Shown: piece after piece, positions 18,237 to 25,332 of the stretch
How positions within the stretch are numbered: the first letter of the stretch is position 1
How the letters are laid out: each line of letters opens with the position of its first letter
NCBI GenBank assembly: GCA_963780395.1
Contig: CAWABY010000017.1
Coordinates: 62,001 to 126,000, forward strand
Direction of reading: 5' to 3'
DNA from: VGBV01 sp963780395
Lineage (GTDB): Bacteria > Actinomycetota > Thermoleophilia > Solirubrobacterales > 70-9
Length of the DNA: 64,000 bases
The notes under the pieces: model-generated
Seen by the model: only the letters and a program-made list of their open reading frames with translations
Told to the model about the DNA's origin: nothing
Database searches by the model: none
Position numbers and translations under genes: made by a program

Positions 18237-18867
18237 ATGGTCGAGCGCCAGCTCCGCCGCAGGGGCATCGGCTGACGAGCGCGTGCTGGAGGCCATGGGC
18301 CGGGTGCCGCGCGAGCTGTTCGTGCCCGAGGAGGTCCGCCGGCGCGCCTACGCGGACTCGGCGCTGCCGATCGGCCACCGCCAGACGATCTCGCAGCCCT
18401 GGGTGGTGGCCGCGATCTGCCAGGCGCTCGAGCTGAAGGGCGAGGAGTCGGTGCTGGAGATCGGGACCGGCTCCGGCTACTCGACCGCCGTGCTGGCGCA
18501 GCTCGCCGACAGGGTGCTCAGCTTCGAGCGCGTCCCGGAGCTGGCGGAGCGCGCCCGCGCGACGCTGGGCGAGCTGGGCGTCGAGGGCGTCGAGGTGGTG
18601 CTGGCTGACGGCAGCCGCGGCCATCGGGAGGGCGCTCCATATGACGCGATCGCGGTCCACGCCGCCACCCCCGAGGCCCCCCACAGCCTGATCGCGCAGC
18701 TCGCCCCGGGCGGTCGGCTGGTGGTCCCGATCGCGGCTGGCTCATCCGACCTGCTGACCGCCTTCCGCCGCGAGGGAGATGGGGAGTCGTCAACGCTGCG
18801 CCAGGAGACGATCGGCCCATGCCGGTTCGTCCCCCTGATCGGCGCGGAGGGCTTCAGCCCGGAGTGA
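18237..18867 (+). pseudogene. pcm: Protein-L-isoaspartate O-methyltransferase, broken by a one-base insertion
   Basis: Repairs isoaspartyl residues in damaged proteins using SAM. The sequence MVERQLRRRGIG (18237-18272) is followed by an in-frame TGA at 18273. Skipping one base gives DERVLEAMGRVPRELFVPEEV and then the whole enzyme to 18867. It contains GHRQTISQPWVVAAICQ, the SAM loop VLEIGTGSGYSTAVLAQL and APGGRLVVPI. Repaired length is about 209 residues, normal for the family. The residues PPDFDAERER just upstream in the first frame also look like family sequence, so the true start may lie earlier. Either a real pseudogene or a base-call error. Confidence 0.82.
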
Positions 18868-18914
18868 GGCCCCGCGGTGCCGGGCCCGGCGGCACGCGTT
18901 AGGCTCGCGTGCGG

Positions 18915-19319
18915 ATGAGCGACGCGCTCTACGTCCTCAACTTCTACTCGGCGATCTTCGTCGATCAGCTCAAGCGCGGCCGCAAGACCGCGACGATCCG
19001 CCTCGGCGACAAGTCGCGCAAGTACAAGCGCGGGCAGGTGGTCTGGGTCACCGTCGGCTTCCGCCACCAGCCCAGGGAGAAGATCTTCTCGGCGGTGATC
19101 GACGACGTCGAGGTGAAGAAGGTCGAGGACCTCTCGCCGCGGGACATCGAGCACGACAACCCGGAGTTCCGCCGGCTCGAGGACACGGTCGAGTTCCTCG
19201 GCAAGATCTACACGCGGTCGATCTCGATGGACGACACGGTCACGGTGATCCGGTTCTCGCAGATCGTCGAAAGGCCAAGCACCCAGTTCGGCAATGGAGA
19301 GCCTCCCTCACCCAACTGA
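18915..19319 (+). CDS. ASCH-domain protein
   Basis: About 134 residues. The first two thirds match the ASCH fold, a beta-barrel related to PUA RNA-binding domains: LNFYSAIFVDQLKRGRKTAT, IRLGDKSRKYKRGQVVWVTVG and the EKIFSAVIDDVEV strand. ASCH proteins are thought to bind RNA or small nucleic-acid ligands; some are amidohydrolases acting on modified cytidines. A TAGGCT box (18900-18905) precedes the ATG by 9 nt; a GTG two codons earlier (18909) is possible. The last 20 residues (VERPSTQFGNGEPPSPN) look disordered. Confidence 0.75.
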   Translation: MSDALYVLNFYSAIFVDQLKRGRKTATIRLGDKSRKYKRGQVVWVTVGFRHQPREKIFSAVIDDVEVKKVEDLSPRDIEHDNPEFRRLEDTVEFLGKIYTRSISMDDTVTVIRFSQIVERPSTQFGNGEPPSPN

Positions 19320-19339
19320 GCGCATCGCGCGGTCCGGCC

Positions 19340-19813
19340 GTGCCTGAGTACCGCTTCCTCACCACCTGGCTGCTGGAGGCCGACCGAGAGCGGGTCTGGG
19401 ATGCGATCTACGAATCCGAGCGATGGCCCGGGTGGTGGCGCGGGGTCGAGGAAGCCGAAAAGCTCGTCGAGGGCGACGAGCGCGGCATCGGCCAGCGGGG
19501 CCGCTACGTGTGGAAGGCGAAGCTTCCCTACAGGGTCGAGTTCGAGATCGTCACCACCCGGGTCGAGCGGCCGCACCTGCTCGAGGGCGACGCCGACGGG
19601 GAGCTGGCCGGGGTCGGCCGCTGGCGGCTGTTCGAGCACCGGGGCGTCACGGCCGTCGTCTACGAGTGGAACGTGCGCACGACCCGGTGGTGGATGAACC
19701 TGCTGGCCCCCGTCGCGAAACCGGTCTTCCAGGCCAACCACGACTACGTGATGCGAAACGGCGGCGAGGGGATCGCGAAGCTGCTGGGCGCGCGGCTGCT
19801 GGCGATCGACTAG
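19340..19813 (+). CDS. SRPBCC (START-like) family protein
   Basis: 157 residues with the helix-grip pattern of polyketide cyclase/dehydrase-like proteins. It begins FLTTWLLEADRERVWDAIYE, followed by SERWPGWWRGVEEAEKL. The middle strand is WKAKLPYRVEFEIVTTRVE and the C-terminal helix is VAKPVFQANHDYVMRNGGEG, typical of the subfamily that binds hydrophobic ligands. Start is GTG, 20 nt after the ASCH gene. No catalytic residues can be named, and the ligand is unknown. Confidence 0.75.
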   Translation: MPEYRFLTTWLLEADRERVWDAIYESERWPGWWRGVEEAEKLVEGDERGIGQRGRYVWKAKLPYRVEFEIVTTRVERPHLLEGDADGELAGVGRWRLFEHRGVTAVVYEWNVRTTRWWMNLLAPVAKPVFQANHDYVMRNGGEGIAKLLGARLLAID

Positions 19814-19834
19814 CGGTTCCCCGCGGCGCTTGGC

Positions 19835-19840
19835 TATATT
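19835..19840 (+). promoter_or_regulatory. -10 box of groES-groEL
   Basis: TATATT, the most AT-rich hexamer in the neighbourhood. It ends 8 nt before the CIRCE element, so the operator would cover the transcription start. No convincing -35 hexamer is visible. Confidence 0.6.
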
Positions 19841-19848
19841 CATGTCTC

Positions 19849-19873
19849 TGGCACTCTCACGATGAGAGTGCCA
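19849..19873 (+). promoter_or_regulatory. CIRCE operator (HrcA binding site)
   Basis: Perfect inverted repeat TGGCACTC-N9-GAGTGCCA located between the -10 box and groES. It matches the CIRCE consensus (TTAGCACTC-N9-GAGTGCTAA) except for G:C in place of A:T at the third position of each arm. Spacer length is exactly nine. It predicts heat-shock control of groESL by the repressor HrcA, whose gene is not in this window. Confidence 0.93.
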
Positions 19874-19922
19874 ATACCGAGCTTCGCAACACGACCGAGA
19901 AGTCCGCAATGGAGGTACGCAA

Positions 19923-20210
19923 ATGAAGCTGAAGCCACTCGGCGATCGCCTGATCGTTCAGGCGAGCGAGGAGGACGAGGTGACCGCAAGCGGCATCGTC
20001 CTTCCCGACACCGCCAAGGAGAAGCCCCAGAAGGGCAAGGTCCTGGCCGTCGGCGACGGTGAGGTCAAGGAGGACGGCAGCCGCCGCCCCCTGGACGTCA
20101 AGGAGGGGGACGAGGTCCTCTACTCCAAGTACGGCGGCACCGAGATCACCGTCGACGGTGACGAGCTGCTGGTGCTGCGCGAGTCCGACGTCCTGGCCAA
20201 GGTCGGCTAG
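19923..20210 (+). CDS. groES: Co-chaperonin GroES
   Basis: 95-residue Cpn10 that caps GroEL. It starts MKLKPLGDRLIVQASEEDE and has a mobile loop around TASGIVLPDTAKEKPQKGKV, then VKEGDEVLYSKYGGTEI. A clear ribosome-binding site (GGAGG, 19911-19915) lies 7 nt before the ATG, unlike most genes here. Transcription from 19840 gives a leader of roughly 75 nt carrying CIRCE. groEL follows 35 nt downstream. Confidence 0.97.
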   Translation: MKLKPLGDRLIVQASEEDEVTASGIVLPDTAKEKPQKGKVLAVGDGEVKEDGSRRPLDVKEGDEVLYSKYGGTEITVDGDELLVLRESDVLAKVG

Positions 20211-20245
20211 TCCGAAGAACTTAGGAATAAGGAGGAAGCGAAAAG

Positions 20246-21880
20246 ATGGCTCACAAGGAGCTGAAGTACGACGAGGACGCCCGTGGCGCGCTTCAGGACG
20301 GCGTTGACGCCGTCGCGAACGCCGTCAAGGTGACCCTCGGCCCCAAGGGGCGCTACGTCGTTCTCGACAAGAAGTTCGGCGCTCCCACCATCACCAATGA
20401 CGGCGTCACCATCGCCCGCGAGATCGAGGTCGAGGACGTCTTCGAGAACCAGGGCGCCCAGCTCGTGCGCGAGGTCGCCACGGCGACCAACGACGTCGCG
20501 GGTGACGGCACCACCACCGCGACCCTGCTGGCGCAGACGATCGTCCGCCACGGGCTCAGGAACGTAGCCGCCGGCGCCAACCCGCTGGGGCTGCGCCGGG
20601 GCATCGAGTTGGCCGTCGATCAGGTCGTCGAGAACCTGCGCGAGAAGCAGTCGAAGGAGATTGCGGGCAAGGAGCAGATCGCCCGCGTCGCCGCGATCTC
20701 GGCGGCCGACGACGAGATCGGAAACATCATCGCCGACGCCATCGACAAGGTCGGCAAGGACGGCGTCGTCAACGTCGAGGAGGGCCAGACCTTCGGCATG
20801 GAGCTGGAGTTCACCGAGGGCATGCAGTTCGACAAGGGCTACATCTCGCCCTACATGGTCACCGACCAGGACCGCATGGAGGCCGCGCTCGACGAGCCCT
20901 ACATCCTCATCGCCAACCAGAAGATCGGCTCGGTCCGCGACCTGCTGCCGGTGCTGGAGGCTGTGATGCAGGGCGGCAAGCCGCTCGTGATCATCGCCGA
21001 GGACGTCGAGGGCGAGGCCCTCGCGACCCTGGTGGTCAACAAGCTCCGCGGCACCTTCACGGGCGTCGCGGTCAAGGCCCCGGGCTTCGGCGACCGCCGC
21101 AAGCGGATGCTGGAGGACATCGGCATCCTCACCGGCGGCGAGGTGATCACCGAGGAGATGGGCCTGAAGCTCGAGAACACGACGATCGAGCAGCTGGGCA
21201 AGGCCCGCCGCGTCGTCGTCTCCAAGGACAACACCACCATCATCGACGGCGGTGGCGAATCCGAGGCGATCAAGGGCCGCATCAAGCAGATCAAGACCGA
21301 GGTCGACGACACCGACTCCGACTTCGACCGCGAGAAGCTGCAGGAGCGGCTGGCGAAGCTGGCCGGCGGCGTCGCGGTGGTCAAGGTCGGCGCTGCCACC
21401 GAGACCGAGATGAAGGAGAGGAAGCACCGCGTCGAGGACGCCTTGCAGGCGACCCGCGCCGCGCTCGAGGAGGGCATTGTGCCTGGAGGCGGCGTCGCGC
21501 TGCTGAACGCCCAGGACGCAATCGACCTCGACAAGTACAAGGACGACGACGAGCGCACTGGCGCCACGATCATCAAGAAGTCGCTCGAGGAGCCGATTCG
21601 GCAGATCGCCGAGAACTCGGGCTTCGAGGGCTCGGTCGTGGTCGAGAAGATCCGCGGGCTGAAGCCCGGCGAGGGCCTGAACGCATCGACTGGCGACTAC
21701 GGCGACCTGGTCGCCGACGGCGTCATCGACCCGACCATGGTTACCCGCTCGGCGCTGCAGAACGCGGCCTCGATCGGCAAGAACATCCTCACCACCGAGG
21801 CGATCGTCGCCGAGCCGCCCGAGAAGGACGGCGCCGGCGGCATGCCCGGCGGCATGCCCGACATGGGCGGGATGATGTAA
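20246..21880 (+). CDS. groEL: Chaperonin GroEL
   Basis: 544-residue Cpn60 forming the double-ring folding chamber. Conserved ATP-site motifs are visible: VTLGPKGRYVVLDKKFGAP, TNDGVTIAREIE and VAGDGTTTATLLAQ. GGVALLNAQDA and the GLNASTGDYGDL segment near the end are also typical. The C-terminus is the Gly-Met tail GGMPGGMPDMGGMM, as in canonical GroEL. AAGGAGGA (20229-20236) is the ribosome-binding site. Followed directly by a strong terminator. Confidence 0.98.
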   Translation: MAHKELKYDEDARGALQDGVDAVANAVKVTLGPKGRYVVLDKKFGAPTITNDGVTIAREIEVEDVFENQGAQLVREVATATNDVAGDGTTTATLLAQTIVRHGLRNVAAGANPLGLRRGIELAVDQVVENLREKQSKEIAGKEQIARVAAISAADDEIGNIIADAIDKVGKDGVVNVEEGQTFGMELEFTEGMQFDKGYISPYMVTDQDRMEAALDEPYILIANQKIGSVRDLLPVLEAVMQGGKPLVIIAEDVEGEALATLVVNKLRGTFTGVAVKAPGFGDRRKRMLEDIGILTGGEVITEEMGLKLENTTIEQLGKARRVVVSKDNTTIIDGGGESEAIKGRIKQIKTEVDDTDSDFDREKLQERLAKLAGGVAVVKVGAATETEMKERKHRVEDALQATRAALEEGIVPGGGVALLNAQDAIDLDKYKDDDERTGATIIKKSLEEPIRQIAENSGFEGSVVVEKIRGLKPGEGLNASTGDYGDLVADGVIDPTMVTRSALQNAASIGKNILTTEAIVAEPPEKDGAGGMPGGMPDMGGMM

Positions 21881-21907
21881 TTCGCCTCAACAGGCGAGTG
21901 TTTCTTC

Positions 21908-21940
21908 GAGAGGCCCGGGCGTACGCCCGGGCCTCTCTTT
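21908..21940 (+). terminator. Intrinsic terminator after groEL
   Basis: A 14-bp perfect GC-rich stem (arms 21908-21921 and 21924-21937) with a two-base loop, followed by TTT. It lies 27 nt after the groEL stop and ends the groESL transcript. Confidence 0.85.
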
Positions 21941-21987
21941 CGTGATCACAGCTAAAGAGCGACCCCGCAGCGGGCGATACTCGCCCC

Positions 21988-22033
21988 ATGACCGCTGACT
22001 ACAGGTGGCTGATCGTCGGCGCGGGCGCGAGCC
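21988..22033 (+). pseudogene. Remnant: first ~15 codons of a FAD/NAD-binding protein
   Basis: A GATACT box (21976-21981) lies 6 nt before an ATG whose first residues are MTADYRWLIVGAGAS. This is a Rossmann beta-alpha-beta start (hydrophobic strand then GxG) as in UDP-galactopyranose mutases and related flavoproteins. The similarity stops after about 15 codons, where the sequence runs into the 3' end of the convergent epimerase gene. I read it as the surviving promoter and 5' end of a deleted gene. A chance match or an assembly join cannot be excluded. The frame stays open to 22170 but only as antisense to the epimerase. Confidence 0.5.
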
Positions 22034-22969
22034 TTAGGCGCCCAGCACGTCGGCCATCGGCCGGGGCTCGACCCCCAGGCGCTTCGCGTCCTCGGGGCCG
22101 CGCTCGGTGGTCATCGGCACCTCCATCAGCTCGGCCTCCTCCCAGGTGGCGAAGGCGGCCCGCCCGCTGACCAGCTCCAGGCCGCGCAGGCCGGCGCGGA
22201 CGAGCGGCAGGGGCACGTGCACGAGCGGGCGCTCGCGGCCCTTCGCCTCCAGCACCTGCTCGACGATGCCGTCGTAGCTCAGCGTCTGCGGACCGGCCAG
22301 CTCGAAGCGCGGGCCAAGCCCCTCGGCGGTCGCGCCGTTGGCCGATGCCGGCTTCGCGCGGCCCGCCTTGGTCGCGACGTGCTCGTCCGAGTTGACGGCT
22401 GCGACGACGCAGGCGGCGACGTCGCGGGCCCAAATCGGCTGGTAGCGGGCCTGGCCCGAGCCCGAGACCGGCACCGCGGGCAGCGCCGCCAGGCGCTCCA
22501 GCAGCGTGATCCACGGATCGCCGGGGCCGTAGACGATCGAAGGGGCGAAGACCGTGGTCTCGAGCGGGGCCTCGCGCACCGCCTTCTCCGCCAGCGCCTT
22601 GGCCCGGAAGAAGCGCGTCCGCTGGAACTGGGTCGCCCCCATCGCGCTGAAGAACAGAAAGCGCTTGACCCCGGCACGCTCGGCCGAGCGCAGCAGCCGC
22701 ACCGTCGCCAGCCCGTTCAGCTCCTCGATCGTCCCGCGTGGCTGGTCGCGGATCGTCGCGGCTAGGTGGATCACCGTGTCCACGCCGCGCATCGCGTGGC
22801 GCATCGAGAACGGATCGGCCAGGTCTCCGAGCGAGATCCGGACGTTGACGCGGTCGGGGCCGAGTCGCCTCGGCTCGCGCACCAGCACCCGGACGTCGTG
22901 CCCGGACCCGAGCAGCAGCGGCAGCAACTCGCCGCCGATCACCCCCGTCGCGCCCGTCAAGAGGATCAT
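22034..22969 (-). CDS. NAD(P)-dependent sugar-epimerase-like protein (NmrA/NDUFA9 type)
   Basis: 311 residues of the atypical/extended SDR superfamily. The dinucleotide loop is MILLTGATGVIGGELLPLLL, followed by VIHLAATIRDQPRGT. The family's catalytic region is FFSAMGATQFQRTRFFRAKALAE, where the usual YxxxK is replaced by a less strict FFRAK pattern. This is common in the NDUFA9/CC3 branch that binds NAD(P)H without clear enzymatic activity. IVYGPGDPWITLLERL is typical. The ATG at 22969 is chosen because TACAGT (22981-22976) sits 6 nt upstream; longer in-frame sequence upstream is basic, low-complexity and not family-like. Confidence 0.82.
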   Translation of the reverse strand: MILLTGATGVIGGELLPLLLGSGHDVRVLVREPRRLGPDRVNVRISLGDLADPFSMRHAMRGVDTVIHLAATIRDQPRGTIEELNGLATVRLLRSAERAGVKRFLFFSAMGATQFQRTRFFRAKALAEKAVREAPLETTVFAPSIVYGPGDPWITLLERLAALPAVPVSGSGQARYQPIWARDVAACVVAAVNSDEHVATKAGRAKPASANGATAEGLGPRFELAGPQTLSYDGIVEQVLEAKGRERPLVHVPLPLVRAGLRGLELVSGRAAFATWEEAELMEVPMTTERGPEDAKRLGVEPRPMADVLGA

Positions 22970-22975
22970 GGACCC

Positions 22976-22981
22976 ACTGTA
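22976..22981 (-). promoter_or_regulatory. -10 box of the epimerase-like gene, leaderless spacing
   Basis: TACAGT on the reverse strand, 6 nt before the ATG at 22969; it fixes the start of this gene. Confidence 0.5.
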
Positions 22982-23094
22982 GCCACCGCGCCTGCGGGAC
23001 CCCCGCCGTCCCCCTCGCCTAGAATGTGGGTCTCGCGCGGCGCCTCCGGGCGCCGCAACCGCAATCAAGAGCGAGAACGCGGAAAGGGAGCTCA

Positions 23095-23361
23095 GTGGCA
23101 TACGTCATCGCGGAGCCGTGCATAGGTGAGAAGGACAACTCCTGCGTCGAGGTCTGCCCGGTCGACTGCATCCACCCGACCCCCGACGAGCCCGACTACG
23201 ACGCCAAGGAGCAGCTCTTCATCGACCCCGACGAGTGCATCGACTGCGACGCATGCGTCGAGGCCTGCCCCGTGGACGCCTGCTTCGCCGAGGACCAGCT
23301 CCCCGCCGAGTGGGCGAAGTACACGGCGATGAACGCCGAGTACTACAAGTCCAAGTCGTAG
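23095..23361 (+). CDS. Ferredoxin with two Fe-S motifs
   Basis: 88-residue bacterial ferredoxin. The first cluster motif spaces its Cys as C-x7-C-x3-CP (residues 9-22, CIGEKDNSCVEVCP), the arrangement of a 3Fe-4S or 7Fe-type first site. The second is CIDCDACVEACP, a standard 4Fe-4S motif. It is shorter than FdxA-type 7Fe ferredoxins (about 106 residues), lacking the C-terminal extension. GTG start with an upstream GGGAG ribosome-binding site. A TAGAAT box near 23020-23025 suggests a leader of about 65 nt. It is convergent with the Mrp gene. Likely a soluble electron carrier. Confidence 0.92.
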   Translation: MAYVIAEPCIGEKDNSCVEVCPVDCIHPTPDEPDYDAKEQLFIDPDECIDCDACVEACPVDACFAEDQLPAEWAKYTAMNAEYYKSKS

Positions 23362-23380
23362 CCGCCCTGCCGGGCGCCGG

Positions 23381-24526
23381 CTACTGAACTACCGGGAGCT
23401 CGGTGCCGCTGATCGCGGCGGCGGGGACGCCGTCGGCGGCGACCGCCTCCATCACCGGGAGCTGAACGGGGGTCTGGGCGACGATGCCGCGGGCTGCGGA
23501 GTAGATCGCTTGCGAGGCCGGGTGGTCGGGCTTCTCGGTGACCAGGGGCGTGCCCTCGTCGGCGTGCACGCGCAGCTCCTCGGCCAGGGGGACCTTGCCG
23601 AGCAGCGGGACGTCGAGCTCGTCGGAGAGGAGCTGGCCGCCGCCCTCGCCGAAGATCGCGACGCGCTCGCCGTCGGGTCCGGTGAAGGCGGACATGTTCT
23701 CGATCACGCCCATCACCTCGAGGTCGACCTTGGCGGCCATCTCGGCCGAGCGGGCGGCGACGCTCTGGGCGGCGGGCTGGGGCGTGGTCACGATCACGAT
23801 CTTGGCCTGGGGCAGGAGCTGGGCGAGGGTCATGGAGACGTCGCCGGTGCCCGGGGGCAGGTCCAGCAGCAGGTAGTCGAGCTCGTCCCAGGCGACGTCC
23901 TCCAGGAACTGCTGGATCGCCTTGTGCAGCATCGGGCCGCGCCAGACGACCGCGGCGTTCTCCTCGACGAAGAAGCCGATCGACATCACCTTGGGGCCGG
24001 CCGGTGAGACCGGCGGGATGATCTTGCGCTCGGGCGAGACCTCGGGCTTCTGGTTGATGCCGAGCATGCGCGGGATCGAGTAGCCGTAGACGTCGCAGTC
24101 GAGCGCGCCGACGCCGTGGCCCTCGGCGGCGAGAGCGGCGGCGAGGTTGGCGGTCATCGTGGACTTGCCGACGCCGCCCTTGCCCGAGGCGACGCAGATC
24201 ACGTTCTTGACCTGGGCCAGGGCCCCGTCGGGGAGCTTGCCGCGGCCGAGCTTCTGCTGCAGGCCCGACTTCTCCTCGTCGGAGAGGACGTCGAAGCCGA
24301 CCTCGACGGCCTTGACGTCGTCGAGCTCCGCCACGTTCTGGACGACGGCCTGCTGGAAATGGTTTCGGATCGGGCAGCCGGCGGTGGTCAGCGAGACGAT
24401 CACGTCGACGCGGCCGTCGTCGTGGATCTCGATCGAGCGCACCATCCCCAGGTCGACGATGTTGCGCCGCAGCTCGGGATCGATGACGCCCGACAGCTTC
24501 TCGGTGACCTGTTCCTTCGTGGGCAT
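23381..24526 (-). CDS. mrp: Mrp/ApbC family Fe-S carrier P-loop ATPase
   Basis: 381 residues. The N-terminal MIP18/DUF59 domain (1-90) has the conserved TTAGCP at 47-52. A linker leads to a ParA/MinD-like ATPase with the deviant Walker A GKGGVGKST at 115-123 and the conserved DLPPGTGDVSMTL. Mrp proteins bind and transfer Fe-S clusters during cluster assembly. The C-x-x-C pair that holds the bridging cluster in many Mrp proteins is not present; the equivalent stretch reads ENMSAFTGPDGERVAIFG. The ATG is preceded by TAACAT (24541-24536), 9 nt upstream. Confidence 0.9.
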   Translation of the reverse strand: MPTKEQVTEKLSGVIDPELRRNIVDLGMVRSIEIHDDGRVDVIVSLTTAGCPIRNHFQQAVVQNVAELDDVKAVEVGFDVLSDEEKSGLQQKLGRGKLPDGALAQVKNVICVASGKGGVGKSTMTANLAAALAAEGHGVGALDCDVYGYSIPRMLGINQKPEVSPERKIIPPVSPAGPKVMSIGFFVEENAAVVWRGPMLHKAIQQFLEDVAWDELDYLLLDLPPGTGDVSMTLAQLLPQAKIVIVTTPQPAAQSVAARSAEMAAKVDLEVMGVIENMSAFTGPDGERVAIFGEGGGQLLSDELDVPLLGKVPLAEELRVHADEGTPLVTEKPDHPASQAIYSAARGIVAQTPVQLPVMEAVAADGVPAAAISGTELPVVQ

Positions 24527-24564
24527 GGGGTTTAGATGTTAGGGGCCGGCCGTCACCACAAATG

Positions 24565-24590
24565 AAAACCGGGCCCGTGGGCCCGGTTTT
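24565..24590. terminator. Palindromic terminator hairpin
   Basis: AAAACCGGGCCC and its reverse complement around a two-base loop, a perfect 12-bp stem with an A-tract on one side and a T-tract on the other. It can terminate in both directions. It lies downstream of the octad-repeat gene (reverse strand) and just upstream of mrp, insulating mrp from it. Confidence 0.8.
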
Positions 24591-24679
24591 CGAGGGAGGA
24601 GAGGTGCTGCTACTGCTCGCGAGGATGGTGCGAGCAGACTTCTCCGGGACGCCCCTCTCCTGGCGGCCCGGGCTAAGGG

Positions 24680-25225
24680 TTAGACGCGCTCGCGCACCCT
24701 CTTCACCGTCGGCTCGACCCGCTGCTTGTAGACGGGCTCGACGCGATCCCGGTAGACGGGCTCGAAGCGCTTCTTGACGGTCGGCTCGACCCGCTCCTTA
24801 TAGACCGGCTCGACGCGATCCCGGTAGACGGGCTCGACGCGGTCGCGGGCCTTGCGGGCCTGCGTGACCACCTGGTCGGTCACCTGCTTGCGGATCTCGC
24901 CGCCGCGTGCCTCGGCCTTCTCGATCTCGGCCGTGAGGCCCTTGCGGAACGTCTCGATCTGGGCGTCGCGGGTGCTGGAGTCACGGAGGTTGCTGACACG
25001 GTGCTGCAGGGTCTTCAGCTCCTGCGAACGGGCCTCCGGGTCGCGAAGCTGGTCAACGGTCCGGTTCACGGCGTCCGCGGCCTCGGGAACGGCGCCGACG
25101 GCGACGTCAACCACCTGCAGGGCCTGGTCGCTCGGCTTGCGGGCCTGGTCGCTCGGCTTGCGGGCCGAGGCGGTGCCGTTGCTCTTGGTCTCGGTTTCGT
25201 TCTGCTTCTTCTTCTGCTGAGCCAT
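24680..25225 (-). CDS. Repeat protein with six RVEPVYxx octads, function unknown
   Basis: 181 residues with no family I recognise. Residues 1-35 are polar and disordered, with a tandem copy of a seven-residue unit (RKPSDQA, twice). Residues 36-127 are predicted helical (VDQLRDPEARSQELKTLQHR, IEKAEARGGEIRKQVTDQV). Residues 128-175 are six consecutive eight-residue repeats, DRVEPVYR, DRVEPVYK, ERVEPTVK, KRFEPVYR, DRVEPVYK and QRVEPTVK. The order shows a 24-residue superunit present twice. Charge alternation and regularity resemble phasin- or apolipoprotein-like surface-binding helices, though each octad has a Pro. The gene has an unusually good -35/-10 promoter and an SOS-box-like operator. Confidence 0.75.
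   Translation of the reverse strand: MAQQKKKQNETETKSNGTASARKPSDQARKPSDQALQVVDVAVGAVPEAADAVNRTVDQLRDPEARSQELKTLQHRVSNLRDSSTRDAQIETFRKGLTAEIEKAEARGGEIRKQVTDQVVTQARKARDRVEPVYRDRVEPVYKERVEPTVKKRFEPVYRDRVEPVYKQRVEPTVKRVRERV
24701..24844 (-). repeat. DNA encoding the octad repeats (2 x 72 bp)
   Basis: Two diverged 72-bp units, each made of three 24-bp subunits. They share long identical stretches, for instance around ctcgacgcgatcccggtaga, seen at about 24738 and 24809. The repeat is in frame and codes for residues 128-175. Confidence 0.8.
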
Positions 25226-25279
25226 CTTGTTGTCACTACCCCTCGGATTGGGTTCTTATTAGTTCTAAGCTTGTTCGGA

Positions 25280-25307
25280 ACTATACCACCGAACACATGT
25301 TTGTAAA
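25280..25307 (-). promoter_or_regulatory. Sigma-70-type promoter of the octad-repeat gene
   Basis: On the reverse strand TTTACA (25307-25302) and TATAGT (25285-25280) are separated by 16 nt, one of the few recognisable two-part promoters in the window. The leader would be about 47 nt. A GTTCGG...CCGAAC inverted repeat (25273-25294) straddles the -10 box. Confidence 0.6.
25290..25303. promoter_or_regulatory. SOS-box-like LexA site
   Basis: CGAACACATGTTTG fits the Gram-positive/actinobacterial LexA consensus CGAACRNRYGTTYC at all but the final position. It overlaps the spacer and -35 hexamer of the promoter of the repeat protein, a position where a repressor would block transcription. Confidence 0.45.
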
Positions 25308-25332
25308 CCGCGACCGCGCGACGGTTACGCCG

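Noticed and set aside
18267..18280. Programmed +1 frameshift in pcm like that in release factor 2
   Set aside because: The P-site GGC codon cannot re-pair in the +1 frame and no upstream stimulatory Shine-Dalgarno-like element is seen; three other genes show the same kind of extra base without a stop.
24701..24844. Regular short repeats that could suggest a CRISPR array
   Set aside because: The repeats are in frame, code for the octads of a protein, have no unique spacers, and no cas genes are present.
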